From contig OZ038386.1 in the NCBI GenBank assembly GCA_964036045.1, positions 13,493,613 through 13,557,612 of the forward strand: a DNA stretch of 64,000 nucleotides. Reading direction: 5' to 3'. Shown one piece after another: positions 1 to 10,083 of this stretch (position 1 is the first letter of the stretch; every line of letters starts with the position of its first letter). A model generated the notes under the pieces. That model ran no database searches. It was not told where the DNA came from and was given only the letters and a program-made list of their open reading frames with translations. Origin of the DNA: Eutreptiella sp. 'Long Island Sound 2002'. Its lineage: Eukaryota > Euglenozoa > Euglenophyceae > Eutreptiales > Eutreptiaceae. The position numbers and the translations under genes are program-made.

Positions 1-67
1 CTGCTCAGCGGCTCCTGAAGAGTTCTCTCCGACCGCTTTTGTTTGCGTTCTTGTGGCTCCGCTTTAC

Positions 68-99
<32 letters not shown>

Positions 100-445
100 A
101 TGTGTACCTGGCGTCTTGTAGTCCATGTTGCTGACTGGTTGACGGCCTGACGAGAAGTCCAGACATCCAGTGCACGTGCCCTTGCCTGTGCTCTTCGGCT
201 TCAGGGCTTGTGTCTTCGCGCGTGTATGTGTACCTGCGTGCGTGCGTGTTTGCGTGTGTTTGCGCATCTTTGTGGGTGTCTATTGTTTCCCCAACGGCGC
301 CCAGCATTGCAATATTTTTGTTGATTGCGGCCTGACGAGGCCAAAACAGAAATACACACTGCTTTGCGTCCGTGTGTGCGCGCGCGTGTGTTTGCGCGCT
401 CGCGGCTTTGTGTGTGTGTTTGTGTGTGGCTGGCATACTGCAGTC
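1..445. repeat. GT-rich microsatellite block with a repeated CGGCCTGACGAG motif
   Basis: A (GT)n tract lies at about 67-112 and more interrupted GT/GCGT repeats at 230-430. The motif CGGCCTGACGAG occurs at 143-154 and 328-339, and again with the same T-rich lead-in near 25860-25885. This points to a dispersed repeat that itself carries microsatellites. Long open frames on both strands here come from the dinucleotide repeat and are not genes. Confidence 0.8.
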
Positions 446-1088
446 GATGTTGAGGAAAAGGGTACGCTACAGCTCGAATCCCACTGTGTTCCAAGGGGCG
501 CTAGCCAAAGCAGCACTGAGGCATCACCCCTCGCTTAGACACCTCCGGCACCGGATGTGTATATTCTCTGCCTGACCTGCTTGAGATGCCTTTTCGATAT
601 CAGGCATTTCTGGCGTTTCCATGAAAGCATTAGAGCGCTGTAGAGCGCAGTACACTCCATCACCCCAACCTCCTCAGGGGTTGCCCAATGGGTGCATTGG
701 GGACAACTGTAAAAAGAATGCCCCCTCAAAGAAGGCCTGGCAGCCATGTGCAAAGGCAGTACTGCTCAGATGTCGTCCCGGAATCGCAGTTGCCAGAGAG
801 TTGTGGGTCCCCGGCCATTTACGGATCGGCAAGGGATTGTGCAGATTGCGCCATTCATGGGACGGTGGTTCTCCCCACCAGACAGTCTGCTCAGCATATG
901 GGGCTTTGTTTTGCAGGATGCACACGCGGTGTGGTTACGGGTTGTGCCTGCATGTGCAGCGTGCTTTTATCTCTGTGGCATTCAACAAAGGTGAGTATGC
1001 ATTTGTCCACCGTTATGGACTGCAGAGAGCTTTTATGTTGTACACACCAACTCAGTTATGCGAATTAATGAACACTGAGCAACTTAAA

Positions 1089-1590
1089 GGGGGCGTACCG
1101 TGCGCTGTGCGCGCGCTGTGCACGCGCTGTGCGAAAAGTAGGCCATTCTCCACCACCAGTAGGCAGTTTTTTGGGTGTAGGATTGCCGCAGGGTACTATT
1201 GCCATTGTGTATCCGTGTAGCATCAACCCCCCCCTTTCTTGCGTGTATGTACCCTTCGCCGCCGCTTGGCGATCGGGGAAGGAGTCCATCACTCCACTTT
1301 CTGAGTGTCTGTTTTTTTTCGGACTCCTTTCGTTCAATTCATCCGTTCATATATCAACGTGGACTTGGATTCCGAGGCTACGGGTATCAAGGAGTAACAC
1401 CCGCAAGACAATTTTATTGTCTACATTGCATTGTTTTGGACATTGGATAATTCTGAGAACACGACACGTTTGAATTTCGGAGTTTTGAATTGCTCATGCA
1501 TGCTTCTAGAGGTGGCAGGTTTTCAGGGCTGTTTCCGGGGTAAACACCGTAATAACTGGCGCTGTGCGCGCGTTGTGCAAAAACGCCCCC
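1089..1590. mobile_element. Non-autonomous GGGGG-terminated DNA element, TSD AAA
   Basis: The element begins GGGGGCGT and ends ACGCCCCC. It is flanked by AAA at 1086-1088 and 1591-1593, read as a 3-bp target duplication. Just inside the left end are three 11-bp units of the form GCGCTGTGCRC; just inside the right end are about two more in the same orientation. No coding capacity is recognised. The same ends, target size and iterons recur at 33469-34128, so the boundaries are well supported. Superfamily assignment is open. Confidence 0.82.
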
Positions 1591-2744
1591 AAACACGCAT
1601 TTATGCCCGGAAGTGATCCTAGCCACTTGGTGGTGACTACGTGGACGAGAGGCAGAGAGGCATGCCCCTCTTCTATAGCTTCCATTGCCACATTAAGGCA
1701 ACCCTGGATGGCTGATGGAGCTCAGGCAGAGGCCTGCAAGAGGCTTTAGGGAGAAGGGGCCACGCCCGTGTTGGGGCCTGCGAAGAATATGTTAGCTGCT
1801 TTGGTGGGTGTGATTCGAGTGAGGGGCAGACAGACACCGAGGGCTGACTGGTCTTGAACAGTGCACACCGTTGAAAGGGAGCGGCGGTCCCCTGGTGCAG
1901 AAGGACTGCACACTGCAAGTTAGCGACGTCGACTGCAATTGACGCAAAGAATTCCATGCAGTTGCATCCGAAGACAAAGCAAAGGATGCCCACAAACCCC
2001 ACATCATCCCTACGTAAACTAATCCTTATACTTTCCTTGGGGGTAGTGGGGCCTGGTCCGGGGACGTGACCCCCTCCCCTATGTTTTGAGAGATATTTAG
2101 CCTGTGGCCATGGAAGCCTGCAAGAAGAGGGAGCCAAAGGTTCTAAAAAATATTTTCCATGCATGCAAACATGGTGGTGGCACATCACAACGAGAATGCA
2201 GCCATGCCTTTGCTTGTTTACAGAAGTTGCATGGCACAGCAATACATACCTCTGTTTGACAAGCCATGGACATGATGAATCCCACACAACATGGTCCGAC
2301 CATCAGATGGTTGCAAAGATACCCAAACAGTGATAGGCAAGGTGCAATGGGAGACCTTGATGATTAAGCAGTGCATTGGGTGGCCTGCATATTGCTGCAT
2401 TTTACAATTGCAAATGCATTGGAATGGCCGGGTTCTTCGGAGGATTTCTGGTGCTGCACACGTCTTTTGCGGCAAGTACACCTCAAATGTCTTGATTTTT
2501 ACTGCCTCCCGTAATGGCCCCTTGGAGAGCACACCCATCAGCCGCAAAAATGCTAAAGGTGGGGTAGTTCACAGTATGGAGGAGTTCAGAGTATGGAGGT
2601 TGGAGAGGGAAGCACTTTCATTGGCATATGCCACCCAAAGAAGCCAATTTGCCTGTCACCACAAAAGACAATCCAAGCCGATTCTGGGCCTCTGGGCCAA
2701 ATAGCCCCACTGCGCTCACGCCGTGTCAGGTGCTCCCCCCAGAA
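1591..2744. other. Gene-less stretch, nothing recognised
   Basis: I see no gene, repeat array or element ends in this stretch. Open frames exist on both strands but have no recognisable motif. Confidence 0.5.
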
Positions 2745-3015
2745 AAAGGATCAAAAAAGCTACAAACCCCTGGTCGTGTGAGGGTCCCCGGAGTGGGGAG
2801 GAATCAAAAAGGCTACATAACCCCCCTTGCCATCTCGGTCACTAGAGCACGGAAAACTGAAATGGATGCCTAACCCCTACTTGTCTTGGGGAAAACTGAA
2901 ATGGCTGTGTAACCGTATTTGATCTAAAAAGGTCTGAACAAAATCTGAAAAGGCTATGCAACTCTTGCCTCCGCGGGGAAAAGTGAAATGGCTGCATAAC
3001 CCATGATCCCGCAAG
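2745..3015 (-). repeat. Degenerate inverted copies of the 50-60 bp minisatellite
   Basis: Phrases such as AATCAAAAAGGCTACATAAC and the related AAACTGAAATGGCTG recur here. They are the reverse complement of the unit that forms the tandem array at 3427-4865, so this is a diverged, inverted block of the same repeat. Confidence 0.6.
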
Positions 3016-3426
3016 CAAAAATGAAATGGTAGCCGCATACCATTAGCGCACAAAAAAATTGTACGGCTTACAACACACACAATGACAACAATTTGGCTAG
3101 AGGGATGCAAGCCACAAATACAAGTTACAAAGCAAAACTACACAAATGCAAATGCATTTTCGAATTGCATGTGCATCATGTGGTAGGGGACCTGTGAAGC
3201 TAGGGGAAACCACTAGCTTGAGCAGAGCTTTTGTGGCACATACATAGTTGTTCCAACCATGCATTGTATGTCTCAGCTCTACAGCATTTCTATTTCGCTT
3301 CTGTTGTGGTCTTTCCCTTAATAGTTCACATCCTCGTGCATATGGCCTGCCCAAGCATTTGCAATTTGACCATTGTCATGCTCTCTTTCTAGTGCCAATA
3401 CAAGCACTGCCATGGGTCATGAGCTT
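3016..3426. other. Intergenic spacer, nothing recognised
   Basis: Moderately AT-rich single-copy sequence with no supportable gene or repeat. Confidence 0.4.
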
Positions 3427-4865
3427 TTTTTATTCCTCCCCACTCTAGGGAACCCAAGACGGCAGGGGGTATGTTGCCTTTTTGATGCCTCACCACTGGT
3501 GGGACCCCGAACCGGCAGGGGTGATGTGGCCATTTTGATTCCTAAACCCCCCCCCCCCACTTATAACCCCACCCCCACTTATAACCCCCCCCCCCCCCAC
3601 TTATAACCCACCCCCCGGGAGATCCGTGCCACCCAGGGACTTATAACCCCCCTTTTTCAGCGCACAAGCAAAGAACAAGAAGTGCCAGCGGATGGATTGC
3701 CAATAATCGGGAGTCTGTTACTTCTTCCAGAGCTGCATCAATGAGGCCTGTGCCTCTTTCTTGGCAGGGCGCTGCTCATTGGCATTCCCCCACCTCATCA
3801 TCATCAGGAGCTGCAGCACCACCAGGGTCCCCCACAGATAGGTCCAAATCAATTTTCATTACAAAAAGATGAATGACGTCTGAAGGTGCAAATGTGTCTG
3901 GATCCATGCCACCAAGGGACTTATAACCCCCCCCCCCCCACTTATAACCCACCCCCCCGCACCCTCAACCAATCCGCAATACTACTACCCCCGGGGGGGT
4001 TATAAGTGGGGGGGGGGGTTTACCTGCTCGGGGACCCCGAGACGGTCCGGGTTATGTAGCCTTTTTGATTGTTACCCACTTTGGGTCCCTGAGAAGGCAG
4101 AGTCATGTAGCCTTTTTGACTCCTCCCCACTCTCGCCCCTCAGACGGTCGGGTTTATGCAGCCTTTTTCATTCTTTCCGACTCAAGGGACTCAACGATGG
4201 CAGGAGTGTTGTAGCATTTTATATTCTTTCCTGCTTAGGGACCCCAAGACATTAGCGGTTATGTAGCCTTTTTGACTCTTCCCCATTTTGGGGACCTCGA
4301 GACAGCAGGGGTTCTACAGCCTTTTTGATTCTTCCGTGCTCATGGGGATCCAAAGACGGCAAGGGTTATGTAGCTTTTTTGATTCTTCCATGCTTGGGGA
4401 CCCCAAGACTGCAGGGATGATGGAGCCATTTGAATTTTCCCCATTTTGGGGACCGTGAGACGGCGGGCATTATGTTGTGTAGCCCTCTTGACTTTGGGGA
4501 CCCCAAGATGGCACAGGTAGTGACCCTGAGACGGCAGGGGTGATGTAGCACTTTTGCCCTTTCCCCACTCCAAGGACCCTAAGACAGCAAGGGAGATGTA
4601 GCCTTTTTGACAGCTCCCCCTCTGGCAACCACAAGACGGAAGGGTTTATGCAGCTTGTTTGACTCATCTCCACTCCGGGGACCCCGAGACGGCACGGGTC
4701 ATGTGGCCCTTTTGATCCTCTCTGCCCAGTCAACCGGTGACAGCAGGGGGTTGTGCTGCCTGTTTGATTCCTCTCCATTTTGGGGACCCCAAGATGTGAG
4801 GGGTTATGTAGCCTTTTTGATTCTTCCCCTCTTTGGGGTTCCTGGGGTATGTAGCTTTTTTTGAT
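3427..4865 (+). repeat. Minisatellite array, unit about 50-60 bp
   Basis: Over a dozen imperfect units follow the pattern GGGGACCCCGAGACGGCAGG, then GTTATGTAGCCTTTTTGATT and CTTCCCCACTTT. Copies lie at 3427-3542 and 4023-4865; between them sits an inserted poly-C/poly-G-capped element (3543-4022). A 53-bp relative of the unit, three copies, occurs at 16553-16711 inside a transposon. Confidence 0.88.
3543..4022. mobile_element. C12/G11-capped element inserted in the minisatellite
   Basis: The left end reads TAAAC12ACTTATAACC and the right end is its complement, GGTTATAAGTG, a run of 11 G, then TTTA: a terminal inverted repeat of roughly 25 bp. Just inside each end is a direct repeat in the same orientation: GATCCGTGCCACCCAGGGAC at 3621 and GATCCATGCCACCAAGGGAC at 3901, each followed by TTATAACCCCCC. 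There is no coding content. The target duplication is ambiguous because the flanks are low-complexity. The architecture matches other C/G-capped elements here. Confidence 0.72.
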
Positions 4866-5304
4866 TGCATACCCTGTTGTCCAGAGATCTTCACCTTTTA
4901 AAAGCACCGATAATTATTACGCCAAACTTTGATGCTACCTTTGCTCCCTTTGTAACCAGAATTATGTCTGTCAGAGCGCGGTGTGGCCGTCGTGCCGGTA
5001 GTAGCCTCGGATTCCTTGGTTGAGCCCATGGGAATGTCCTTGAGTCGCTGGGGATGGGGGCTGCTCTGTTCACGGAGCCATGATGTGTGTGTTATCGAAT
5101 TTCAGGGTGCCCTTTCTTCAGTCACTCAAGCAGTCTTATTCTTCCGTTACTCCCAAAGTGCGCATGCGTTTCTTTGCAGTTGGCCGCAGGTGAGGGTAGT
5201 CAAAAGCGCAGGGCTGAAAACGAGAATGATAGCTGCAAGCCTCTTTGTCTGGTGACCTGCTGTAACGGGCGTTGCTTGGTAACCTGTACCTCTCAAGATT
5301 CACT

Positions 5305-5530
5305 GCCACCCCTCCCCCAGCCCCCTTACCCATCCTCCAACCATACCCCAACTCTCCCCTACCCCTGCCCTAACCCTCCCCTACCGCTGCCCCAACCCTG
5401 CCCCACCGCTGCGCCACTGCTCCCCCACCGCTCCCCCACCCCTGCCCCACCCTTGCCCCACTGCTCCGCTACCCCTGCCCTACCCCTCCCCTACCCCTGC
5501 CCCACCCCCACCCCCACCCCTGCCGCACCC
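5305..5530 (+). repeat. C-rich low-complexity tract upstream of kinesin
   Basis: Repeated CCCCTACCCCTGCCC-like sequence runs up to a pyrimidine-rich stretch ending in TTATTGCAG immediately before the kinesin start codon. It may be the 3' part of an intron in the kinesin 5' leader. Confidence 0.55.
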
Positions 5531-5582
5531 CTCACACTTTGTGTCTCATCTTCTCATCTTCTCCCTAGCTGCCTTATTGCAG

Positions 5583-6893
5583 ATGCCCAAGCGCTCCGCA
5601 GGAGCGTCTAAGCTGGTGAGCACCACACTGTTTCTCCGAATAAGGCCAATCGATACAAATGGTGCGGCTGCAGGCCACGCGATGGGCGAGGAGATGGCCA
5701 TCAAGCTCGAAGGTTGGAACGAGTCGAGCGTGACGATGACCGACTCGGCGAAAAAGAGACATGTCTTCGACTACGCCACGCGTGTGCTGGTCCCGGAGAC
5801 TGCACAGGAGGAGGCCTATGATGCCATGCTGCCCTCATTGGTGAACGCGTGGCTGAAAGAGTGCAACAACCTCATGGTCCTGGCGTACGGGCAAACGGGC
5901 ACGGGGAAGACACACACAATGTTCGGCCCCAAGGAGAGCTTGGCGTCCGAGTCCGTGCATCCCGAATGGGGCGTGCTTCCGCGTGTCGTGCATGCGTGCC
6001 TACAGCACATCCAGGCGAACTGTGGGCGCACTAGCTGCATTCTGACGGCATCGGCCCTCGAATTTTACATGGGTGCTGCTTACGATTTGTTGAACGAGCA
6101 CACCTTGGTCGAGGTGAATCCCGATGGTGACGCTCAGGGGCATGTTATGCGGGTGTTGGAGAGCATGGCGGATTTCGCCGTCTTTTTGGACGACCTGGAG
6201 AGGAACCGCACCACGGCTGCCACGCTAATGAATTCCTCGTCCAGCCGATCGCATTGCTGCATGCTGCTGACGCTGTTCCAGTTGAATCTAGAGACTCGTG
6301 ACTACGTTGTGACGAAGTTTAATCTCATCGATCTCGCGGGCTCGGAGCGTGCTGCTCGAGTTGGAGGGGGAGACGTGGTGATGGCGGGTCCCGACTTTGT
6401 CAAGTACGTATATATGGCGCTCAGTGGGAACGGCGCGCAAATCCCGATCGTTGCTCAAGGGAAGTTTATTAATTTCGAGCTTCTGGCCTTGACCATGGAG
6501 ATCATGAGGGCCACCGAACAATACAAAAAGGGAACAACGTACAACCCACCAAAATCTTGTTCGACGGCCTTTCAGAGGTACGTAGGAGCAATTATGATGG
6601 GCAAGACGCTTCTCACCACCATTGTCTGCTTGTCGCCGGCGCCACAAAATGGCCTAGAGAACCTCAACAGCTTGAAGTGGGGGGAGGGCATGGCGAAACT
6701 CAAAGCACCGAATGTCACAGAGAAGCCTATGAACATAGAGAAAGCGCACCAAGCAGCCATGGTGTATGCAAAAAAGATGGCCAAAGAGTTTGAGGGCGCG
6801 CCGCCAAACAAGTTCTGGCTGGGTCGTAAATCGCGTGCCGAGCATGCGGCATTGACCCTGAAGCTCATGGAGCGATTGATGCGCGCAGCTTGA
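5583..6893 (+). CDS. Divergent kinesin-like motor protein
   Basis: The 436-residue product is a nearly motor-only kinesin, expected to be a microtubule-dependent ATPase. The P-loop GQTGTGKT is at residues 103-110, switch I NSSSSRSH at 217-224 and switch II DLAGSE at 250-255. These are the three nucleotide-sensing motifs of the family. A final motor strand-like segment, LNSLKWGEGMAKLK, lies near 361-374. The segment after switch II is unusual: about 40 residues, rich in Gly and hydrophobics, replace the usual short loop before the INKSLxALG-like helix, here INFELLALT. Microtubule contact may therefore be altered. The tail is only about 60 residues, with no long coiled coil. I chose the ATG directly after TTATTGCAG, a likely acceptor of a leader intron; an upstream in-frame ATG at 5541 would add 14 residues. 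There are no introns in the coding part. The subfamily is not assignable. Confidence 0.92.
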   Translation: MPKRSAGASKLVSTTLFLRIRPIDTNGAAAGHAMGEEMAIKLEGWNESSVTMTDSAKKRHVFDYATRVLVPETAQEEAYDAMLPSLVNAWLKECNNLMVLAYGQTGTGKTHTMFGPKESLASESVHPEWGVLPRVVHACLQHIQANCGRTSCILTASALEFYMGAAYDLLNEHTLVEVNPDGDAQGHVMRVLESMADFAVFLDDLERNRTTAATLMNSSSSRSHCCMLLTLFQLNLETRDYVVTKFNLIDLAGSERAARVGGGDVVMAGPDFVKYVYMALSGNGAQIPIVAQGKFINFELLALTMEIMRATEQYKKGTTYNPPKSCSTAFQRYVGAIMMGKTLLTTIVCLSPAPQNGLENLNSLKWGEGMAKLKAPNVTEKPMNIEKAHQAAMVYAKKMAKEFEGAPPNKFWLGRKSRAEHAALTLKLMERLMRAA

Positions 6894-7487
6894 ATGCATT
6901 TTGGTGGCGGCCTGGCATTGTACAGGCGTGCCCATGCGGTGCACGCACGGAACAATGAGTGTCAGGCAGCCGTGTTCTTGGGCTAGCAAAGCGATGAGGA
7001 AGGAGGTGCGTCCATTGAATATCCTCTCGGCATATCTTGCTTTCCACTGGTTCATTGACCTCCGGAACTGTCGATCCTTGGCATGCGCGACGGAACAGTT
7101 TCGCTGCCTCTGCACCGGACTCCCCAGCTTGGTCCTTTTTGGAAACAACCCCTGGTCTGCCGCATGCTCCCATTTGTTGCAACTGCAGGGCCAAGCTGGA
7201 GGGCATGGTGCAGAGCAGGGAAGGGGGGGCGAAGCAGAGAATGCAGGGGGAAAAGACTGCAACACATGATGCAAAACAGTTGTGCACATTAAATTCAGGG
7301 TTTTGCACATTGAAATTGGAGTCTTGCACACTGAGTGTTCCTTCGGCTCAGACAAGAACTTCTTCAACAGTTTGGCCGTTGCGAGACGATGGCATGCGAA
7401 ATGGTGTCCCCAACCAAGTCAGGACATCTGCCCCTAAGGCACACAGTCCCCACCTCCTGAGCCCCCCACTTTGCTGCAATGTTCAGC
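6894..7487. other. Kinesin downstream region
   Basis: No gene is recognised between the kinesin stop and the left end of the next transposon. Two similar phrases near 7280-7330 end in TTGCACATT. The transposase of the next element reads toward this gap from the right. Confidence 0.4.
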
Positions 7488-7776
7488 ATATCTCTCGGGG
7501 ACATTCAGAATATGCCAACGCGGAGCAAATTCGTGTATTTTCAGGGTTTTCTCCATTTTTCGTCCAGAGCACCAAAATTTCATTCCGTAGGGGGGGGTAT
7601 GTGTGTACTTTTTGAAATCTGTGAGAAAAGGCCATTTCAGAAATGCATGGGTTAGGGGGGGGTAGCTGACGATATTTTTGAGCATCGAGGCCAAACTTTT
7701 CGGTGTTTGCACGATTTTCGACCCCAGGTTGCTGCAAAGTCGGCACGCAAACATGCACTGAATGTTTCACACTTGC

Positions 7777-9831
7777 TTATTCCGAATCGTCATTTGCGCT
7801 GTCTTTTTCAGGCAGGGCTGGGACCCCATTTGGGCAGACATCACCATGCTTATTGTTAGGAACATATTTTTTCAGCTTTTGCCAATCCTGCAACCTGCGG
7901 CTCTTTACCGGTACCCACCCTGAATTCAGAGGCATTGCCCAGAGACCATCTGTTGTGAGGTCAACATTCCGTTGCTTGGTCAGCCTCACCTTGCGCCACT
8001 CAATGGACTCGCTGTACCCTGCTTTCATCCAGGCAAAACCAGGGTGAGGGGAAAGGCTGCCCTCATCAGGGGTGGTGCCAAAATCCAACCACTTGATTTT
8101 GTGGTCCCGAATCAACACAGGTTTTTTATGCTGGTCCAAATGGTCGGACGACGATGCGTAGGCCCCTGCCAGCCAACGGCTGACGTCCCAGAAATCATTT
8201 CTGGTCAGGATGCGCAGTTTTCTGACGAATCGTTGTTTGTTGCGCACCACATGCTGGATTGTTAGGCCAGCCATATCTGTTAGACCATAATAGTAATCCA
8301 CATTCTGCAGGGCGCGGTCCATGGCACGTGATGCGGCATCGCACAGGTTGTACGAGTGGCCCTTAATGAAAATGCACCACGAAATGCGATGGAACCAGCG
8401 CCACTGCACTAGTTTGTCAAATAGCTTACAAAAATTCCAATTCAGGAACTCAGAACAACAACCGTCAGTATGAATAAAAAGGTGGCCAGCCCCAGTGGAG
8501 CAGCGATACAGCTCCCCAATGAGGGCTGAGGCGGTTTCGTTAAAACCCTTCCCAGCCACGTATTCTGGCCACACCATCACCGTATCAATGCCAACAGTGG
8601 TGCGGTGCACCACCAGGCGGTGGGCCTTCAACTCTGACGTGTACCATTTCTCGCCGACGGGCAGTTTCAAGAGACTCATTGCTTTGCTGTAGTCCAAAAC
8701 GATGTGCTCTGCCCGGTCACTGTGGCGAACCCCCGGGGTGGTATACGTCGTCACTTTCGCTGAACCCCAGGTCTGCATGCTGTACTGACCATGGTACTTG
8801 TTTCGGTCGTATCCCTCGCTGGCCAATCGTAAATGCGTGGCCTGCTGGTGCTGAAGTTTGGCCTGAAAATGGGCAAAAAACAGCGGCACAGACGAAACAA
8901 AAAAAAACGAAAACGAAGGATCGCAGGGGTGGAGCATAACAACCTTCAAAGCAGGTGGGGCTGTCCGGATTTGAAGGTTGTACAGCTCACACTCGGCACA
9001 CGTATCCTTCAGCGGTGCTTGGTATCCCAACTTAAACGTTTTCATTGTTCGCTGTGCCGTTTTCAGTGAAATCTGAGGCTGGAAATCTGCTTTGCCTCGC
9101 TTTGCAAACTGGTCCGGCTCCTCGTTTTGCAGCCAGTGGATCCAAACATTATATGGGGAAGCGCGGCGTCCACCGACTGGGGCCAAATGCACCGTGTCCG
9201 TGTTTGCACGTGCGGCGTCGCTGAAACGGTTCTCAGCTTGCGGCAGGCCCTGCAGAAATTTCTCAAACCTCAATTTGACCGGGGCGGCTCGCCGGGTGTT
9301 GCCCACAGCCTGTTTCTGTGGACTCCTCATGGGACTCAGGGGGGTGGCAACGGCCGCGGCTGCTTTGGCTTTGGCCACAGACTCCACAACGATGCGACTG
9401 ATTTTGAAATAGTGGAGGAACTGGGACTTACAAATTTGTCGCCGCGACCCACGGTACGGTACAAAATACGTTGTCTGGTGCCCCCTCTTCCTGGTGTACT
9501 TCTGGCGACCTGCATGTTTCACATTTTGCTCCAAATTGACGTCGATGCAGGTAGCCAGAAATTCTTGTTGCGAAGCCTTGGTGGGGTGAGTCTTTTTATC
9601 CCAAAACTGGGCTGCAAAAGCGGTGGCCTCAGAAGCGGATAGAATCTGGTGTTCCTCGTGGTCGCATGCAGGTTGCTGTGAACCGGCCGTACGAGGCTTT
9701 TTTGCCCGGCTGCCAGGCTCACGCACCTGCACCCACCTAACACCCCCAGAGCGAGCCCTTTTCCGCACCAAAGGTTGCTGTGGTGCATCGGGGGAGGCAA
9801 CAGCACGTGGCGTGAATTTGTAAGCAGACAT
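7777..9831 (-). CDS. DUF7869-like transposase
   Basis: The open frame has 684 codons and starts at ACCATGTC, a context shared by a relic copy near 41990. A basic, low-complexity N-terminus (residues 1-180) precedes a CxxC pair (C278, C281: KDTCAECELYNLQI). Then come VLDYSKAM (D380), LFIHTDGCCSEFLN (D456) and KGHSYNLCDAASR (491-501). This order, CxxC, hydrophobic-D, H-x-D-x-C..N and GH(T/S)-x-x-x-D, is what I know from DUF7869 proteins encoded by mobile elements. They are likely RNase-H-fold transposases, but that catalytic role is inferred. An in-frame, stop-free 81-nt segment (8863-8943) has GT at its start and a pyrimidine tract ending CATTTTCAG. It is probably an intron, leaving 657 residues. 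The frame is intact, so the element may be young. Confidence 0.82.
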   Translation of the reverse strand: MSAYKFTPRAVASPDAPQQPLVRKRARSGGVRWVQVREPGSRAKKPRTAGSQQPACDHEEHQILSASEATAFAAQFWDKKTHPTKASQQEFLATCIDVNLEQNVKHAGRQKYTRKRGHQTTYFVPYRGSRRQICKSQFLHYFKISRIVVESVAKAKAAAAVATPLSPMRSPQKQAVGNTRRAAPVKLRFEKFLQGLPQAENRFSDAARANTDTVHLAPVGGRRASPYNVWIHWLQNEEPDQFAKRGKADFQPQISLKTAQRTMKTFKLGYQAPLKDTCAECELYNLQIRTAPPALKVVMLHPCDPSFSFFFVSSVPLFFAHFQAKLQHQQATHLRLASEGYDRNKYHGQYSMQTWGSAKVTTYTTPGVRHSDRAEHIVLDYSKAMSLLKLPVGEKWYTSELKAHRLVVHRTTVGIDTVMVWPEYVAGKGFNETASALIGELYRCSTGAGHLFIHTDGCCSEFLNWNFCKLFDKLVQWRWFHRISWCIFIKGHSYNLCDAASRAMDRALQNVDYYYGLTDMAGLTIQHVVRNKQRFVRKLRILTRNDFWDVSRWLAGAYASSSDHLDQHKKPVLIRDHKIKWLDFGTTPDEGSLSPHPGFAWMKAGYSESIEWRKVRLTKQRNVDLTTDGLWAMPLNSGWVPVKSRRLQDWQKLKKYVPNNKHGDVCPNGVPALPEKDSANDDSE
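8863..8943 (-). other. Probable 81-nt in-frame intron in the transposase gene
   Basis: The minus strand reads AAG|GTTGTTATG ... TGCCCATTTTCAG|GCC. The segment is T-rich, encodes a Phe/Val/Ser-rich stretch unlike its surroundings, and interrupts the protein just after the CxxC motif. Its length is a multiple of three and it has no stop, so retention would not break the frame. Confidence 0.6.
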
Positions 9832-10083
9832 GGTGCGTGCCTGTTAACAAAAGGGGGCAACAGGCAGCACACACACGGTACAAAACGGACAAAAATCTCA
9901 AACATACCGTCAGTACAGCATGCAGACCTGGGGTGTTCCAAATAGCCCTTTTCAAGGGCTTTCCGAATATACCCCACATACCCCTACCTTTAGGACACTC
10001 AGTGGTCACAAATGAGGCAACAATGGCTCCGACCCCTGAAAACGCTCCGTGTTGGCATGATTGGCACCGTCCCCGAGAGATAT

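Larger units (their letters stand above)
7488..10083 (-). mobile_element. Full-length DNA transposon with DUF7869-like transposase
   Basis: The ends are inverted copies of ATATCTCTCGGGGAC, exact over 15 bp (7488-7502 and 10069-10083). They are followed by weaker matches: ATGCCAAC, a CGGAGC block and a TTTTCAGGG block occur on both sides. The transposase gene is on the minus strand. A perfect hairpin, AGCCCTT-TTC-AAGGGCT (9944-9960), lies in its 5' leader and is conserved in the copies at 21.8 kb and 41.9 kb. The 3' region near 7580-7665 is also conserved at 42.69-42.78 kb. No clear target duplication is visible, so the true ends could extend a few bases. Confidence 0.8.

Noticed and set aside
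5-538. Several overlapping frames on both strands
   Set aside because: They encode poly-Thr-His or poly-Cys-Val from GT dinucleotide repeats.
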